Notes under the pieces: model-generated | What the model was told of the DNA's origin: nothing | The model's input: only the letters and a program-made list of their open reading frames with translations | The model's database searches: none | Translations under genes and position numbers: made by a program | Shown here: in pieces, positions 33,383-42,374 of the stretch | How the letters are laid out: each line of letters opens with the position of its first letter | Numbering within the stretch: the stretch's first letter is position 1 | Assembly (NCBI GenBank): GCA_917880885.1 | Contig: OU862917.1 | Coordinates: forward strand, 54,420,727-54,484,726 | Length of the DNA stretch: 64,000 nt | Direction of reading: 5' to 3' | DNA from: Limnephilus marmoratus | Taxonomy: Eukaryota; Arthropoda; Insecta; Trichoptera; Limnephilidae

Positions 33383-33708
33383 GTAGGCGGGTATGGGTAC
33401 CGCCGCCCTGGGAACCATTTATTGGATGACCAACACCTCTGCCACAGGTCACCCCAAGTGGTTCGCTACGTTTGGTGACTTAGCAGTGGTGCCCGGGTTC
33501 TTGGGGTAATGTTTGTCTAGGCCTTGATGGCGGGTGCGTCGGCCCACCTTCTGCGTGGCGGGCCGGATCGGGAGATGCTGGTTGAGGGAGACCCTTTACA
33601 ACCGGTTACCGCTGTCCGGGTCGCTCGGTAGTACAGGGGCCCGACCCTCAGGCTCACGACTGAGGGTGGGCTGCCCCATCAACGAGTGTAAAAACCCCGC
33701 CGCTGCTG

Positions 33709-36700
33709 TTGTGCCGGTTCGTGACCGGAGGGGACCCAGCAGTAGCGTTTGGGGCGTATTGGGCGACCTCTCCAGCCGGACTCTCCCTGCCCATCGCCTT
33801 GCACCGCAGTGGGTGGGTTGGATACATACGTCCGTCACTCCTGGAAACTCTGAATCCCAGCATCCTACCCACCCCTTTACCTTTTCCCTCCCTGACCTTC
33901 CTTCCCCTCATATCACACTTAAATAACCCTACAAATAAAATCATGAATATACAACCATCAACAAATAACGTCATTACAGCGGCGAGGAGTAGGCGTCCCC
34001 GGTGCGGGCCAAAACTGTTGGTGAATTACACCAACATTCGCGGCCTGCACACCAATTTAAATTCTGTCCACCACCACCTTTTTTCCCAACGCCCAAACCT
34101 ACTTTTCCTGTCTGAAACCCAGATAGCTGAGCCTGTAGACACCTCCTATCTGAACTGCCCGGGCTTCACCCTCGCAGGCAAGTTCAGACCTAAAGGAGGT
34201 GTCTGTCTCTATAGTCGAGCTGACGTCAACTGTGTGCGACTGTTGAATCTGGAAAACTCCAGATTCGACGTAATGTGGGTACGCGTCAATCTTGCCAGTA
34301 CGGTAAGATTCTACGCGTGTTTATACCGCTCACCGAACCTTAGCGAATCAGACACGTCCGAGCTCTTCAAACACTTAAGCGATACTATTGATGACCTCTT
34401 GCCCCGCTACCCTACGGCAGAGTTTGTGGTCCTGGGGGACTTCAATGTTCATAACGAACCTTGGTTGAAGTTCTCAGGATCAACAGACTCGGCTGGACGC
34501 CAAGCGGAATCCTTTGCCCTTTGCTACGGATTGGAACAAATGGTTCAGGAGCCTACAAGGGTTCCTGATGTCCAGACTCACCGTTCCAATCTGTTAGATC
34601 TATTTTTAACTACTGTGCCACACGGTTACAGGATTGAAGTCACAGCGCCTTTAGGATCGTCCGACCACTGCCTGGTGACGACATCAATCCCTGTAAACTT
34701 CAGACCACCAAACGAGAGGCTGAAGAGAAAAGTGTGGCACTATAGGTCAGCAGATTGGTTCGGTCTGCGGGCACATTTTAATGCTTTTCCGTGGTCAGCT
34801 GTCTGTTTTCGGACTTCGGATCCCTCAAGATGTGCCCAGGAAATTGGTGAAGTCATCACATCCGCGATGGATGGCTTCATCCATTCTACTGTTAAGGAAA
34901 CTGGTGTGGGCTCAAAGCCGTGGTTCAGTCGACAATGCGCTGAAGCAGTGCGACGAAAAAACGCGGCTTACCGAGCCTACAACACATCTAGAACATCCGA
35001 AGACAGAACAGCTTACAACAAAATGGCAAAGGAAACCAAGAGAATCATAAATAGGTCGAAATTGGAGCACGACCTGCAGATCAGCAGAAAGCTGGCTGCA
35101 TGCCCGCATGGCAGCAGGCAATTCTGGTCGCTTGCGAGCTCAATAGGTCGCAATTTCTGCAAATCCAGTTTGCCACCTCTCACCAGACCTGACGGCACAC
35201 TAGCAAACACCGCCACCGAAAAGGCAAACTTATTAGGTAAAATGTTTGCGGATAACTCAACCCTCGATGACCAAGGTGCTGTCCCGACGTCGGTTCCTCA
35301 CTGCGGTTTTCGTATGAAAAAGCTGAGGATTCGGCATCGGGAAGTACTCCATGTTTTACGAGGGCTTGATGTTAATAAAGCTAGTGGGCCTGACGGAATA
35401 CCTGCCCTGGTACTGCAGAGGTGCGCTGCAGAAATAGCTCCAATTTTGACGAAGCTCTTTAAATTGTCCCTGAAGACTGGCTCTGTGCCCTCTGGTTGGA
35501 AAAAAGCGGTTATCCATCCTATTCCAAAGAAGGGTGACCGCTCCAACCCGGCCAACTACCGCCCCATAGCGATCACATCAGTTCTGTCTAAGGTGATGGA
35601 ACGTGTGATCAACGACAAACTGCTCACATACCTCGAGAAGAACAAAATTATTAACGACCGTCAATACGGATTCCGGCGGAACCGCTCGTGCGGTGATCTT
35701 CTCGCGTATGTGACGCATGTTTGGGGGCGATGCCTGGAACGTTTCGGTGAGACCCAAACGGTTGCACTGGACATCTCCAAGGCCTTTGATCGGGTTTGGC
35801 ACCGAGGACTTGTCAACAAACTGCATTCTTACGGACTTCCCGCATCCTTGTGTATGTGGATTGCCGACTTCTTGAGGGAGAGGTCGATTCAGACGGTAGT
35901 CGATGGTTTCACTTCTTCCTCACACTCGATAAATGCTGGCGTCCCGCAGGGATCGGTTCTGTCTCCGACTTTGTTTTTGTTGCACATCAACGACCTTTTG
36001 TCATGTGCACCAATTCACTGTTACGCGGATGACAGTACAGTTCATGATAGCTTTTTGTTTGACAAGCCCCCAAAGGGCTCACAAACTCCAACAGCTCGTA
36101 GGGCTTTGAAGCAAAGAATGGACGGTTACCTCGAGAGTGTTTTCTCTTGGGGTAAAAATAATCTCGTTGAATTTAATGTTTCAAAGACCCAATCTTGTCT
36201 GATTACGTCTAAAAGGGATCGAAATGAAAATCTAGTCTCTTTCAACGGAAGCAATCTTCCGAACAGGCCCTCCATTGATATGCTTGGTGTAACCCTAAGT
36301 GACCAGCTCAGGTATGGGGGCTCCATCGAAGCCAGAGTAAAGTTAGCCTCCCAAAAACTGGGCGTACTGTACAGGGCCCGCAGATACTTTAATAGTACAC
36401 AACTGCTAACCTTGTACAAATCACAAGTACGCCCCACGGTTGAATTTGGCAGCCATCTCTGGTCTGGAGCTCCAAAATACCTGAAAAATACCCTCGACTC
36501 TGTGCAGAAACGGGCGGTCCGTTTGATAGATTCTCCCATCTTAACAGACGGATTGCAATCTTTAGAGCACAGGCGTCGGGTGGGAATGCTATCCTTGTTC
36601 TACCGGTATTACAATGGAAGATGCTCTGAAGAACTAGCATCATTGATCCCTTCGGCACCGGTGCATAGTCGGGAAACACGCCAAACGCGTGCCCAACATT

Positions 36701-36888
36701 TGTACACGGTTGACATTTGTCACATGAGAACGGGTCGTTTCTTCGACTCGTTCTTGTGTTCAACAGCTCGGCTGTGGAATGATTTGCCGGCCTCTGTGTT
36801 CCCTCCTTCCTACAACATGGGTCTCTTCAAGACCAATGTTCATTCCTTCCTCTCCTCAAAAAGACTCTCCACACAGCATCCCAGATGA
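33709..36888 (+). CDS. LINE-K ORF: APE-type endonuclease and reverse transcriptase
   Basis: A 1059-residue open frame for a cytoplasmic/nuclear RNP enzyme that nicks DNA and copies the element RNA at the nick. The first 78 codons translate the conserved 5' UTR (shared with dwarf-K), so the ATG at 33943 (MNIQPSTNNV) may be the true start. Endonuclease: NYTNIRG (about 104), LSETQI, GDFNVHN (about 243), SSDH (about 318). RT: GPDGIP (about 560), YRPIAITSVLSKVMERVI, LDISKAFDRVW (about 688), GVPQGSVLSP (about 744), CYADDSTVH (about 772, catalytic). No RNase H. The last codons (SFLSSKRLSTQHPR) lie in the 3' block shared with dwarf-K. Intact, so possibly active. Jockey/CR1 group; exact clade unresolved. 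Confidence 0.92.
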   Translation: MCRFVTGGDPAVAFGAYWATSPAGLSLPIALHRSGWVGYIRPSLLETLNPSILPTPLPFPSLTFLPLISHLNNPTNKIMNIQPSTNNVITAARSRRPRCGPKLLVNYTNIRGLHTNLNSVHHHLFSQRPNLLFLSETQIAEPVDTSYLNCPGFTLAGKFRPKGGVCLYSRADVNCVRLLNLENSRFDVMWVRVNLASTVRFYACLYRSPNLSESDTSELFKHLSDTIDDLLPRYPTAEFVVLGDFNVHNEPWLKFSGSTDSAGRQAESFALCYGLEQMVQEPTRVPDVQTHRSNLLDLFLTTVPHGYRIEVTAPLGSSDHCLVTTSIPVNFRPPNERLKRKVWHYRSADWFGLRAHFNAFPWSAVCFRTSDPSRCAQEIGEVITSAMDGFIHSTVKETGVGSKPWFSRQCAEAVRRKNAAYRAYNTSRTSEDRTAYNKMAKETKRIINRSKLEHDLQISRKLAACPHGSRQFWSLASSIGRNFCKSSLPPLTRPDGTLANTATEKANLLGKMFADNSTLDDQGAVPTSVPHCGFRMKKLRIRHREVLHVLRGLDVNKASGPDGIPALVLQRCAAEIAPILTKLFKLSLKTGSVPSGWKKAVIHPIPKKGDRSNPANYRPIAITSVLSKVMERVINDKLLTYLEKNKIINDRQYGFRRNRSCGDLLAYVTHVWGRCLERFGETQTVALDISKAFDRVWHRGLVNKLHSYGLPASLCMWIADFLRERSIQTVVDGFTSSSHSINAGVPQGSVLSPTLFLLHINDLLSCAPIHCYADDSTVHDSFLFDKPPKGSQTPTARRALKQRMDGYLESVFSWGKNNLVEFNVSKTQSCLITSKRDRNENLVSFNGSNLPNRPSIDMLGVTLSDQLRYGGSIEARVKLASQKLGVLYRARRYFNSTQLLTLYKSQVRPTVEFGSHLWSGAPKYLKNTLDSVQKRAVRLIDSPILTDGLQSLEHRRRVGMLSLFYRYYNGRCSEELASLIPSAPVHSRETRQTRAQHLYTVDICHMRTGRFFDSFLCSTARLWNDLPASVFPPSYNMGLFKTNVHSFLSSKRLSTQHPR

Positions 36889-36891
36889 CAT

Positions 36892-36923
36892 AGGCCCTGA
36901 GGGAAATTATTTTCCTCAGGGCC
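36892..36923 (+). other. Conserved 3' hairpin of LINE-K and dwarf-K
   Basis: GGCCCTGAGG pairs with CCTCAGGGCC around an A/T-rich loop, just before the TGTGTGGAG block and the A-tail. It is retained in dwarf-K copies. In LINE biology such 3' structures are often what the RT recognises; that role here is inference. Confidence 0.7.
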
Positions 36924-36939
36924 TCCTGTGTGGAGTTAA

Positions 36940-36970
<31 letters not shown>

Positions 36971-37825
36971 CACGTATAAATAAAATGAAATGCAATTCTC
37001 GTTAGTGGAAAAGTAAGAAAATTACAAAAATAATAAATCCGTACAACGCTATCTCTGATACTGACAAAAACAAAACGGGTGCGCATCGATAATTTCTTCA
37101 GCGTGTAAAACTGAATTTAATTCAGCTAATAAGTTAACACAACAGTTATTGGTTCTGAGGTGGTACAAAGTTCGCCGGGTCATCTAGTTTTAAATAAAAC
37201 GTAAATAAATACAGCGTTATACATCTGCACCAGATACTTGCCATGCTTTTGATTAATACAATAATTTTTCCATTTTAAGACATCGTAATTTCCTAAAATG
37301 GTAAACCTCGACGTGATCCTTAAGGGCCCGCAACCCGGATTTCCACCGATTTATTACATATTTCCCTCAAACACGGTAAGTTTTAAAGCTCTTAGAAAAA
37401 TATATGTTATTCTTGAAGATAATATATAGACTTTGCCCGCGCCGAAACCCAAATTATATAAATTTCCAGCGATAAAAAAAAGGCAAAGTATGCTCCAAAA
37501 ATTATTATTAACACGTTTGTTTCAGTTATTTTACAAGTTATATGTATGAAAAAATTCACGGCGTTTCTTTAAATGCTGTTTAAGATAATGCCTGTGAGAT
37601 TTTTGCTCTATTTTAAACGAGTCGTGTTTTATTAAACATTTTCGCAATTTTCGCACCGATTTTGTCGCTGTAAATGTTAGCGCTCTCCTCTAACATTCGT
37701 AATTTCGTATCTCTCCATCTTCTTCTTTTCGGGCCCGCTTGCAGAGCCTTAATGCACTAATCACTGAAGATATCCTCACTTTCTGAACTAATAACAGTGG
37801 CAACGTTATAATAATTAACGTTATA
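36971..37825. other. Intergenic with repeat scraps
   Basis: 37150-37190 ends in GTTCGCCGGGTCATCTAGT, a common end phrase of dispersed insect repeats. Otherwise AT-rich with nothing recognised. Confidence 0.4.
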
Positions 37826-37864
37826 ATTTCCACATTATAAAATAATATTTTATAATGTGGAAAT
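37826..37864. repeat. Perfect 39 nt hairpin
   Basis: Arms of 18 bp (ATTTCCACATTATAAAAT and its exact inverse) with a 3-base loop AAT. Could be a remnant of a small palindromic element; no function implied. Confidence 0.75.
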
Positions 37865-38423
37865 GAAAAGATACGTAAAAGGCGAGGCCATGACGACCGA
37901 TAAATTAATTGCTTTTCTCAATGGCTAGCATTTTTTTCATTTACAAAACACACTATTTACATATTTTTGCAAATAAAAGAATACGGTTTTGCAGAGTTAA
38001 CAGTTTCCAGTTTGCCACCCCGCCCGAACTGAGGTAAGCCTTCACCTGTTTACTTTCTTCAGGCGTATCGGTTTTCATGAGTCGTAAATACGAGACGGAC
38101 GCGTGCCCTGAATACCCACGGATTACCCCCCCCCCCTCTGACAACCCCTACCCACCCCTACCGTCCCCGTAGTCAGAACAACGAGCCACTACCGCTGATG
38201 ATTAAAACTGGCTGATTAAACAACGATGATGATCGAGCCATTTCAAATCAGGAAATGATTAATATGTTACTAATCAAGATGCTTTATTTCGTAGTCGATG
38301 ACGATGGAAAAACCAATAGATACCTAATAGATCATTGCTCATTTTTTTCTCAAGAGCTGACTATTTATTTCTGTTGCAAGTCTGAATTCAACGGGAAATT
38401 TGATTAGTGAACTTTTTTTTACA
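37865..38423. other. Intergenic
   Basis: A C-run and CCTACCCACCCCTACCG words at about 38128-38165. No gene recognised. Confidence 0.35.
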
Positions 38424-38538
38424 TAAGGGTACGTACCCATACCACGTGACAGGGGGGGGGGGTCTTCAAAATACCACGCTTGGTACAAATGAGCGGAGGG
38501 GGTCGCAGGTTTTTAGTCACCGGGGGGGGGGGAGGGTT
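38424..38538. mobile_element. G-run MITE, left half (split by I-clade LINE)
   Basis: TAAGGGTACGTACCCATACC, ACGTGACAGGGG, GTCTTCAAAATACCACGCTTGG and CACCGGGGG match the MITE at 21384-21572. The matching right half is at 43995-44054, after the LINE. Confidence 0.85.
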
Positions 38539-38633
38539 TTTTTTTTTTTTTTTTTTTTCAATTATTTCTGGCTTTCACCCTTCAAGGGTGTTCTAGGCCA
38601 TCATTTATAATTACAGAGAAAGGAAAGGTGAAT

Positions 38634-41600
38634 TTATATATTAATTTTATTTAAATGTGCAAATTTCAGAATTTTATGGAAGATTGGAGTAGAGTTCAGA
38701 CTTAGAAGAGATGAGATGTTGAATGGAGGAGAGGCAATTTTTGATAACGCTTGATAGAAGAGAGGATATTTATTTAGAGAGGGACAATCAAAAAATATGT
38801 GATCTAAAGTTCCCACATCTAGACCACAGAACGTACAATCTGGGGAGTCAAGCACATGAATTTTATAAAGGTGAGAAGGAACGGAACAATGTCCGATTCT
38901 CATACGAATAAGTAAGGAGATTTCTTTTTTGGAAAAATGGGGGAATTTTTGAAACCACGGTTTTGATGGGATAGTCCTTTGTATTGAGGCGTAGCGGGCA
39001 CCCTTGGATTGACTAGCAATGTTCCAATACTCTGTCCAATCATTGCGGGATCTATCTTTGATGATGGAAAAAATATCAGACAGGGGAATATGGTTTACGA
39101 GGGTAACGGTAGGGTTAGACGCTCCTTGTTTTGCCAAGGAATCAGCAATATCGTTACCCACTATGCCAACATGTCCAGGAATCCAAATCAGAGTGACAGT
39201 TTTTCCAGAGCTTTGAATGGAGGTTATCAATACTCGAATAAGACATACAAAGTGATCATCAGGATGAAGAAGAGGACTTGTTTTAAGTTTTTGGAGGGAA
39301 CTGAGAGAGTCAGAGAGAACAAGAGAATGTTCAAAATTATTTTTTATTATATATTTGAGAGATTCAATAATCGCAATGCACTCGGCAGAAAATATTGAAA
39401 ATTGGTTTGAAATTGAATAAAATATTCTTTCATTAGAATTATTGTGGTAAACGTTAATACCAATACCACAGTTAGGAGAGTCCGGAGATTTGGAGCCATC
39501 AGTAAATAAAAGAGAAGAGTTGGGCCATTTAGAAGAAATAATGTCATTGAACATATTATTGACAGTACGGGCTGGGAGATTGGAATGACTTTTAAGGATG
39601 CCGATCCCTTCTAAAATCGTTGGGGATAGGGTGACGTGACTATATTTTAATTTGTACAAAGGAAGAAGATCATTTTTGATAATTTGAAGCTCTGAGAGAG
39701 AGCGAAAATTTTTACAGATGGCAGGGAGAGGTTTAGTTCGAGCTCTGATTGTAGATGAATGTGTTGAGTCGTTGAACAACGAGACTCTGGGAATAATCTG
39801 ATGACTTTTAGAATTTAAACATTTAAGAACAAATTTGTCAGCAAATAATTGACGCCTTAAATAAAGAGGAGGATCAGAACATTCTACTTGAAGGGAATTG
39901 ATGGGCGACGATTGCATTGCGCCAGTTATTATTCGCAATGACTTAGATTGAATTTTGTCTAATTTACTGAGTGCATTTTTGGATGCAGTACTAAAAAGTG
40001 GGCAGGCATAGTCGAGATGACTTCGAATAAGTGCATTGTAGAGCAACTTAATGCAGATAGGATGAGCACCCCACCAAACGCCAGTCAATGATCTGATAAT
40101 ATTTAAATTTTTTTCACATTTAGTAACTATATTATTAATGTGGGAAGACCATTTAAGTTTCCTATCAAATGTTACTCCCAAAAATTTTACTTCGGAAGCA
40201 TTGGGGATTGGAGAGTTTTTAAATAAAATTTGGACAGGGGGGTTATTATGACGATTTGAGAAGGTAACACACTGACTCTTTTGTACTGAAAGTTCAAGAC
40301 CATTTAAAGTAAGCCATGTGCAAAGGGCATCCATGGCTTCATTAAGATATTTGACGGCGGATGGAATGATTTTGGATGATAAGAAGAAAGCTATGTCATC
40401 TGCGAACTCAACAACTTTTACTTGAGGGGGAATGGTGACATGCATATCGTGTGTGTATATATTATACAGTAAGGGGGATAATACATCGCCTTGGGGTAAA
40501 CCCTTCCAAATTGACCTACTCTGAGGAGTAACATCTGGTAGCTCAATGAAAATTTTCCTATCGAGAAAAAGATTAATAATAGATTGGACAAACATGAGGG
40601 GTAAGCCAAGGCCTAAAAGTTTTTTTTTAAGAATTGGGATGGAAACATTGTCAAAGGCGCCTTCTATGTCTATAAAGACTGCAAGACATACTTCTTTGTT
40701 AGAAATGGATAAATTAATATCAGTGCTGATGATGGCGAGGTTATCTTGTGTAGATTTCTTTTTCCTAAATCCAAATTGGGATGGAGAGAGAAGATGATTA
40801 CTCTCGACAAAAAATTCTAACCGGTTTTTAATTAATTTTTCATAAATTTTACTAAGGGTGGATGAAAGAGCAATTGGCCTATAGTTGGATCCAGAATTGG
40901 GTGATTTGTTTAATTTTAGAATTGGGATGATTATTTGAGAACTCCAGTCATCAGGTATTATGCCAGTCTGGAAGATTTTATTTAAGATGCTTAAAAAGTG
41001 ATTTAGAACATTATCATTACTATTTTTGATAATGCTATAAGGTATACCATCTCTGCCTGGAGATGAGTCCTTGACTGTTGATAAACAATTTTTTAATTCA
41101 ATTAAAGTGAATGGAGAGTCAAGCCAATGATCAGACATAGGAGTGTTGTGGATTGGAGTTATTTCATCTAAGTTAGGTACAGAAGGGGGGGCAATTTTGT
41201 CCAAGAACTCGTCTATCCATTTAGAATGAGAAGCTCGAGGAGATGTTGGACTGAAGGAGGATCGAAATCTTCGAATCATAGACCAAACTTCCGAAATTGG
41301 AGTGTTCGGAGATACTGAACTGCAGAAGTTGTACCACCCGGATTTTTTTTTTGACCTCAATACCCTTTTGGCATTGGCTTCGGCATTTTTGTATATGAGA
41401 TAGTTCTCCATAGTCATATTGTGACGATAGGAAAGAGATTTAGCTTTCCGAATTCTCACTACTTTGGAACATTCCTCATCCCACCAGGGAGATGGAGGGA
41501 GTTTTTTGAGAGATTTGGTTTTAGGGGGAGGATTTGATTTATTGATTGCAGTTACGAGCATTGATTTGAAGTTATCGTAGTCATCTTTGACAGATAATGT

Positions 41601-42374
41601 ATCGGTATGGGATAAATTTTGTATAAACTTATCCATATGTGAGTTAAATTCGTCCCATTTGGTGTGTTTTGTTTTAATCTTTGTCGAAATATGGGCCTTG
41701 TCTGAATGGAAAGAAGTTTGATAAGTAATGGTGATCGGGAAATGATCACTGGAGCAGGGGTCGGGGGACACCACCCACGAGGAGAGAGGTGCCAGATTAA
41801 TAGAGCACATGGAGAGATCCACTGCACTGGGGTTTGTGTTGGGGCGAGAGATTCTAGTAGGAGATCTGTCATTCAAAAGAAAAAGGTTGGATTCATCTAG
41901 GAAATCCATCACACTTCGACCGTCTCGATCACAGAAAGCAGAACCCCAGACGGGGGAATGGGCATTAAAATCACCCAATAAATAGAAAGGAGGGCTTAGT
42001 TGACGGACAATTTGCAACCACGCTTGTTTATTGAAGTGCGATGTTGGGGGAAGATAGATAGAAACAAAGGAAGTGTCCTTTATTTTAGCTGCAACCATTT
42101 GAAAGTCAGCATTGGGGGGTTTGATATTATTTATTGGGAAAAACGGAAGGGATTTTTTAATAAAAAGGGCAGCACCACCGCCCGTACCTTCCGGGCGATC
42201 ATCGCGGAGACAGGAGTACCCTCCCACATTAAAGTGGGTGGATGGAGTAAACCATGTCTCCGAGACAGCAGCCACAGAAACAAGGTTTGAATTTAATAGG
42301 TTAAGAAGGTTTGATTTGTTAGAAATAGCACTGCGGCTATTCCACTGAAGAATTCTGACATCTTGAAGAGCCAT
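38634..42374 (-). CDS. I-clade LINE ORF2: endonuclease, reverse transcriptase, RNase H
   Basis: 1246 residues. N-terminal APE-type endonuclease: ILQWNSRS, VSETW, LLGDFNAHSP (about 134), SSDHFPI. RT: GRDGIPYSII, YRPIALSSTLSKIYEKLI, VFIDIEGAFDNVS, GLPQGDVLSPLLYNIY, EFADDIAFF (about 657, catalytic). RNase H (about 953-1085): FTDGSK, SAECIAI, LSDSLSSL, GNDIADSLAKQG give the D, E, D, D residues. A C-terminal zinc motif CTFCGLDVGTLDHIFFDC (C-x2-C-x8-H-x4-C) follows. All catalytic residues are present and no stop interrupts, so this copy may be competent. The start codon at 42372-42374 overlaps ORF1 by 38 bases in another frame, suggesting reinitiation or coupled translation. Confidence 0.95.
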   Translation of the reverse strand: MALQDVRILQWNSRSAISNKSNLLNLLNSNLVSVAAVSETWFTPSTHFNVGGYSCLRDDRPEGTGGGAALFIKKSLPFFPINNIKPPNADFQMVAAKIKDTSFVSIYLPPTSHFNKQAWLQIVRQLSPPFYLLGDFNAHSPVWGSAFCDRDGRSVMDFLDESNLFLLNDRSPTRISRPNTNPSAVDLSMCSINLAPLSSWVVSPDPCSSDHFPITITYQTSFHSDKAHISTKIKTKHTKWDEFNSHMDKFIQNLSHTDTLSVKDDYDNFKSMLVTAINKSNPPPKTKSLKKLPPSPWWDEECSKVVRIRKAKSLSYRHNMTMENYLIYKNAEANAKRVLRSKKKSGWYNFCSSVSPNTPISEVWSMIRRFRSSFSPTSPRASHSKWIDEFLDKIAPPSVPNLDEITPIHNTPMSDHWLDSPFTLIELKNCLSTVKDSSPGRDGIPYSIIKNSNDNVLNHFLSILNKIFQTGIIPDDWSSQIIIPILKLNKSPNSGSNYRPIALSSTLSKIYEKLIKNRLEFFVESNHLLSPSQFGFRKKKSTQDNLAIISTDINLSISNKEVCLAVFIDIEGAFDNVSIPILKKKLLGLGLPLMFVQSIINLFLDRKIFIELPDVTPQSRSIWKGLPQGDVLSPLLYNIYTHDMHVTIPPQVKVVEFADDIAFFLSSKIIPSAVKYLNEAMDALCTWLTLNGLELSVQKSQCVTFSNRHNNPPVQILFKNSPIPNASEVKFLGVTFDRKLKWSSHINNIVTKCEKNLNIIRSLTGVWWGAHPICIKLLYNALIRSHLDYACPLFSTASKNALSKLDKIQSKSLRIITGAMQSSPINSLQVECSDPPLYLRRQLFADKFVLKCLNSKSHQIIPRVSLFNDSTHSSTIRARTKPLPAICKNFRSLSELQIIKNDLLPLYKLKYSHVTLSPTILEGIGILKSHSNLPARTVNNMFNDIISSKWPNSSLLFTDGSKSPDSPNCGIGINVYHNNSNERIFYSISNQFSIFSAECIAIIESLKYIIKNNFEHSLVLSDSLSSLQKLKTSPLLHPDDHFVCLIRVLITSIQSSGKTVTLIWIPGHVGIVGNDIADSLAKQGASNPTVTLVNHIPLSDIFSIIKDRSRNDWTEYWNIASQSKGARYASIQRTIPSKPWFQKFPHFSKKEISLLIRMRIGHCSVPSHLYKIHVLDSPDCTFCGLDVGTLDHIFFDCPSLNKYPLFYQALSKIASPPFNISSLLSLNSTPIFHKILKFAHLNKINI

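Larger units (their letters stand above)
33383..36970 (+). mobile_element. LINE-K: autonomous-looking non-LTR retrotransposon, parent of dwarf-K
   Basis: Starts TTTGGTAGGCGGGTATGGG, the same 5' tip as dwarf-K, and ends with the same 3' hairpin (36892-36923), TGTGTGGAGTTAATG and about 27 A. Between them is one long ORF with endonuclease and RT. Compared with dwarf-K it has an extra block of about 160 bp in the 5' UTR (33597-33757) and the coding region from about 33905 to 36850. No target duplication is obvious. Only one ORF is visible; no ORF1. Confidence 0.92.

Noticed and set aside
33383..33520. A self-cleaving (HDV-like) ribozyme at the LINE-K 5' end
   Set aside because: The region does fold (GGCGG/CCGCC and GTCACC/GGTGAC stems), but I could not lay out the nested double pseudoknot with its required pairs; a covariance search would decide.
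33534..33926. A 130-residue protein in the LINE-K 5' region
   Set aside because: It translates the conserved 5' UTR also found, in broken frames, in dwarf copies.
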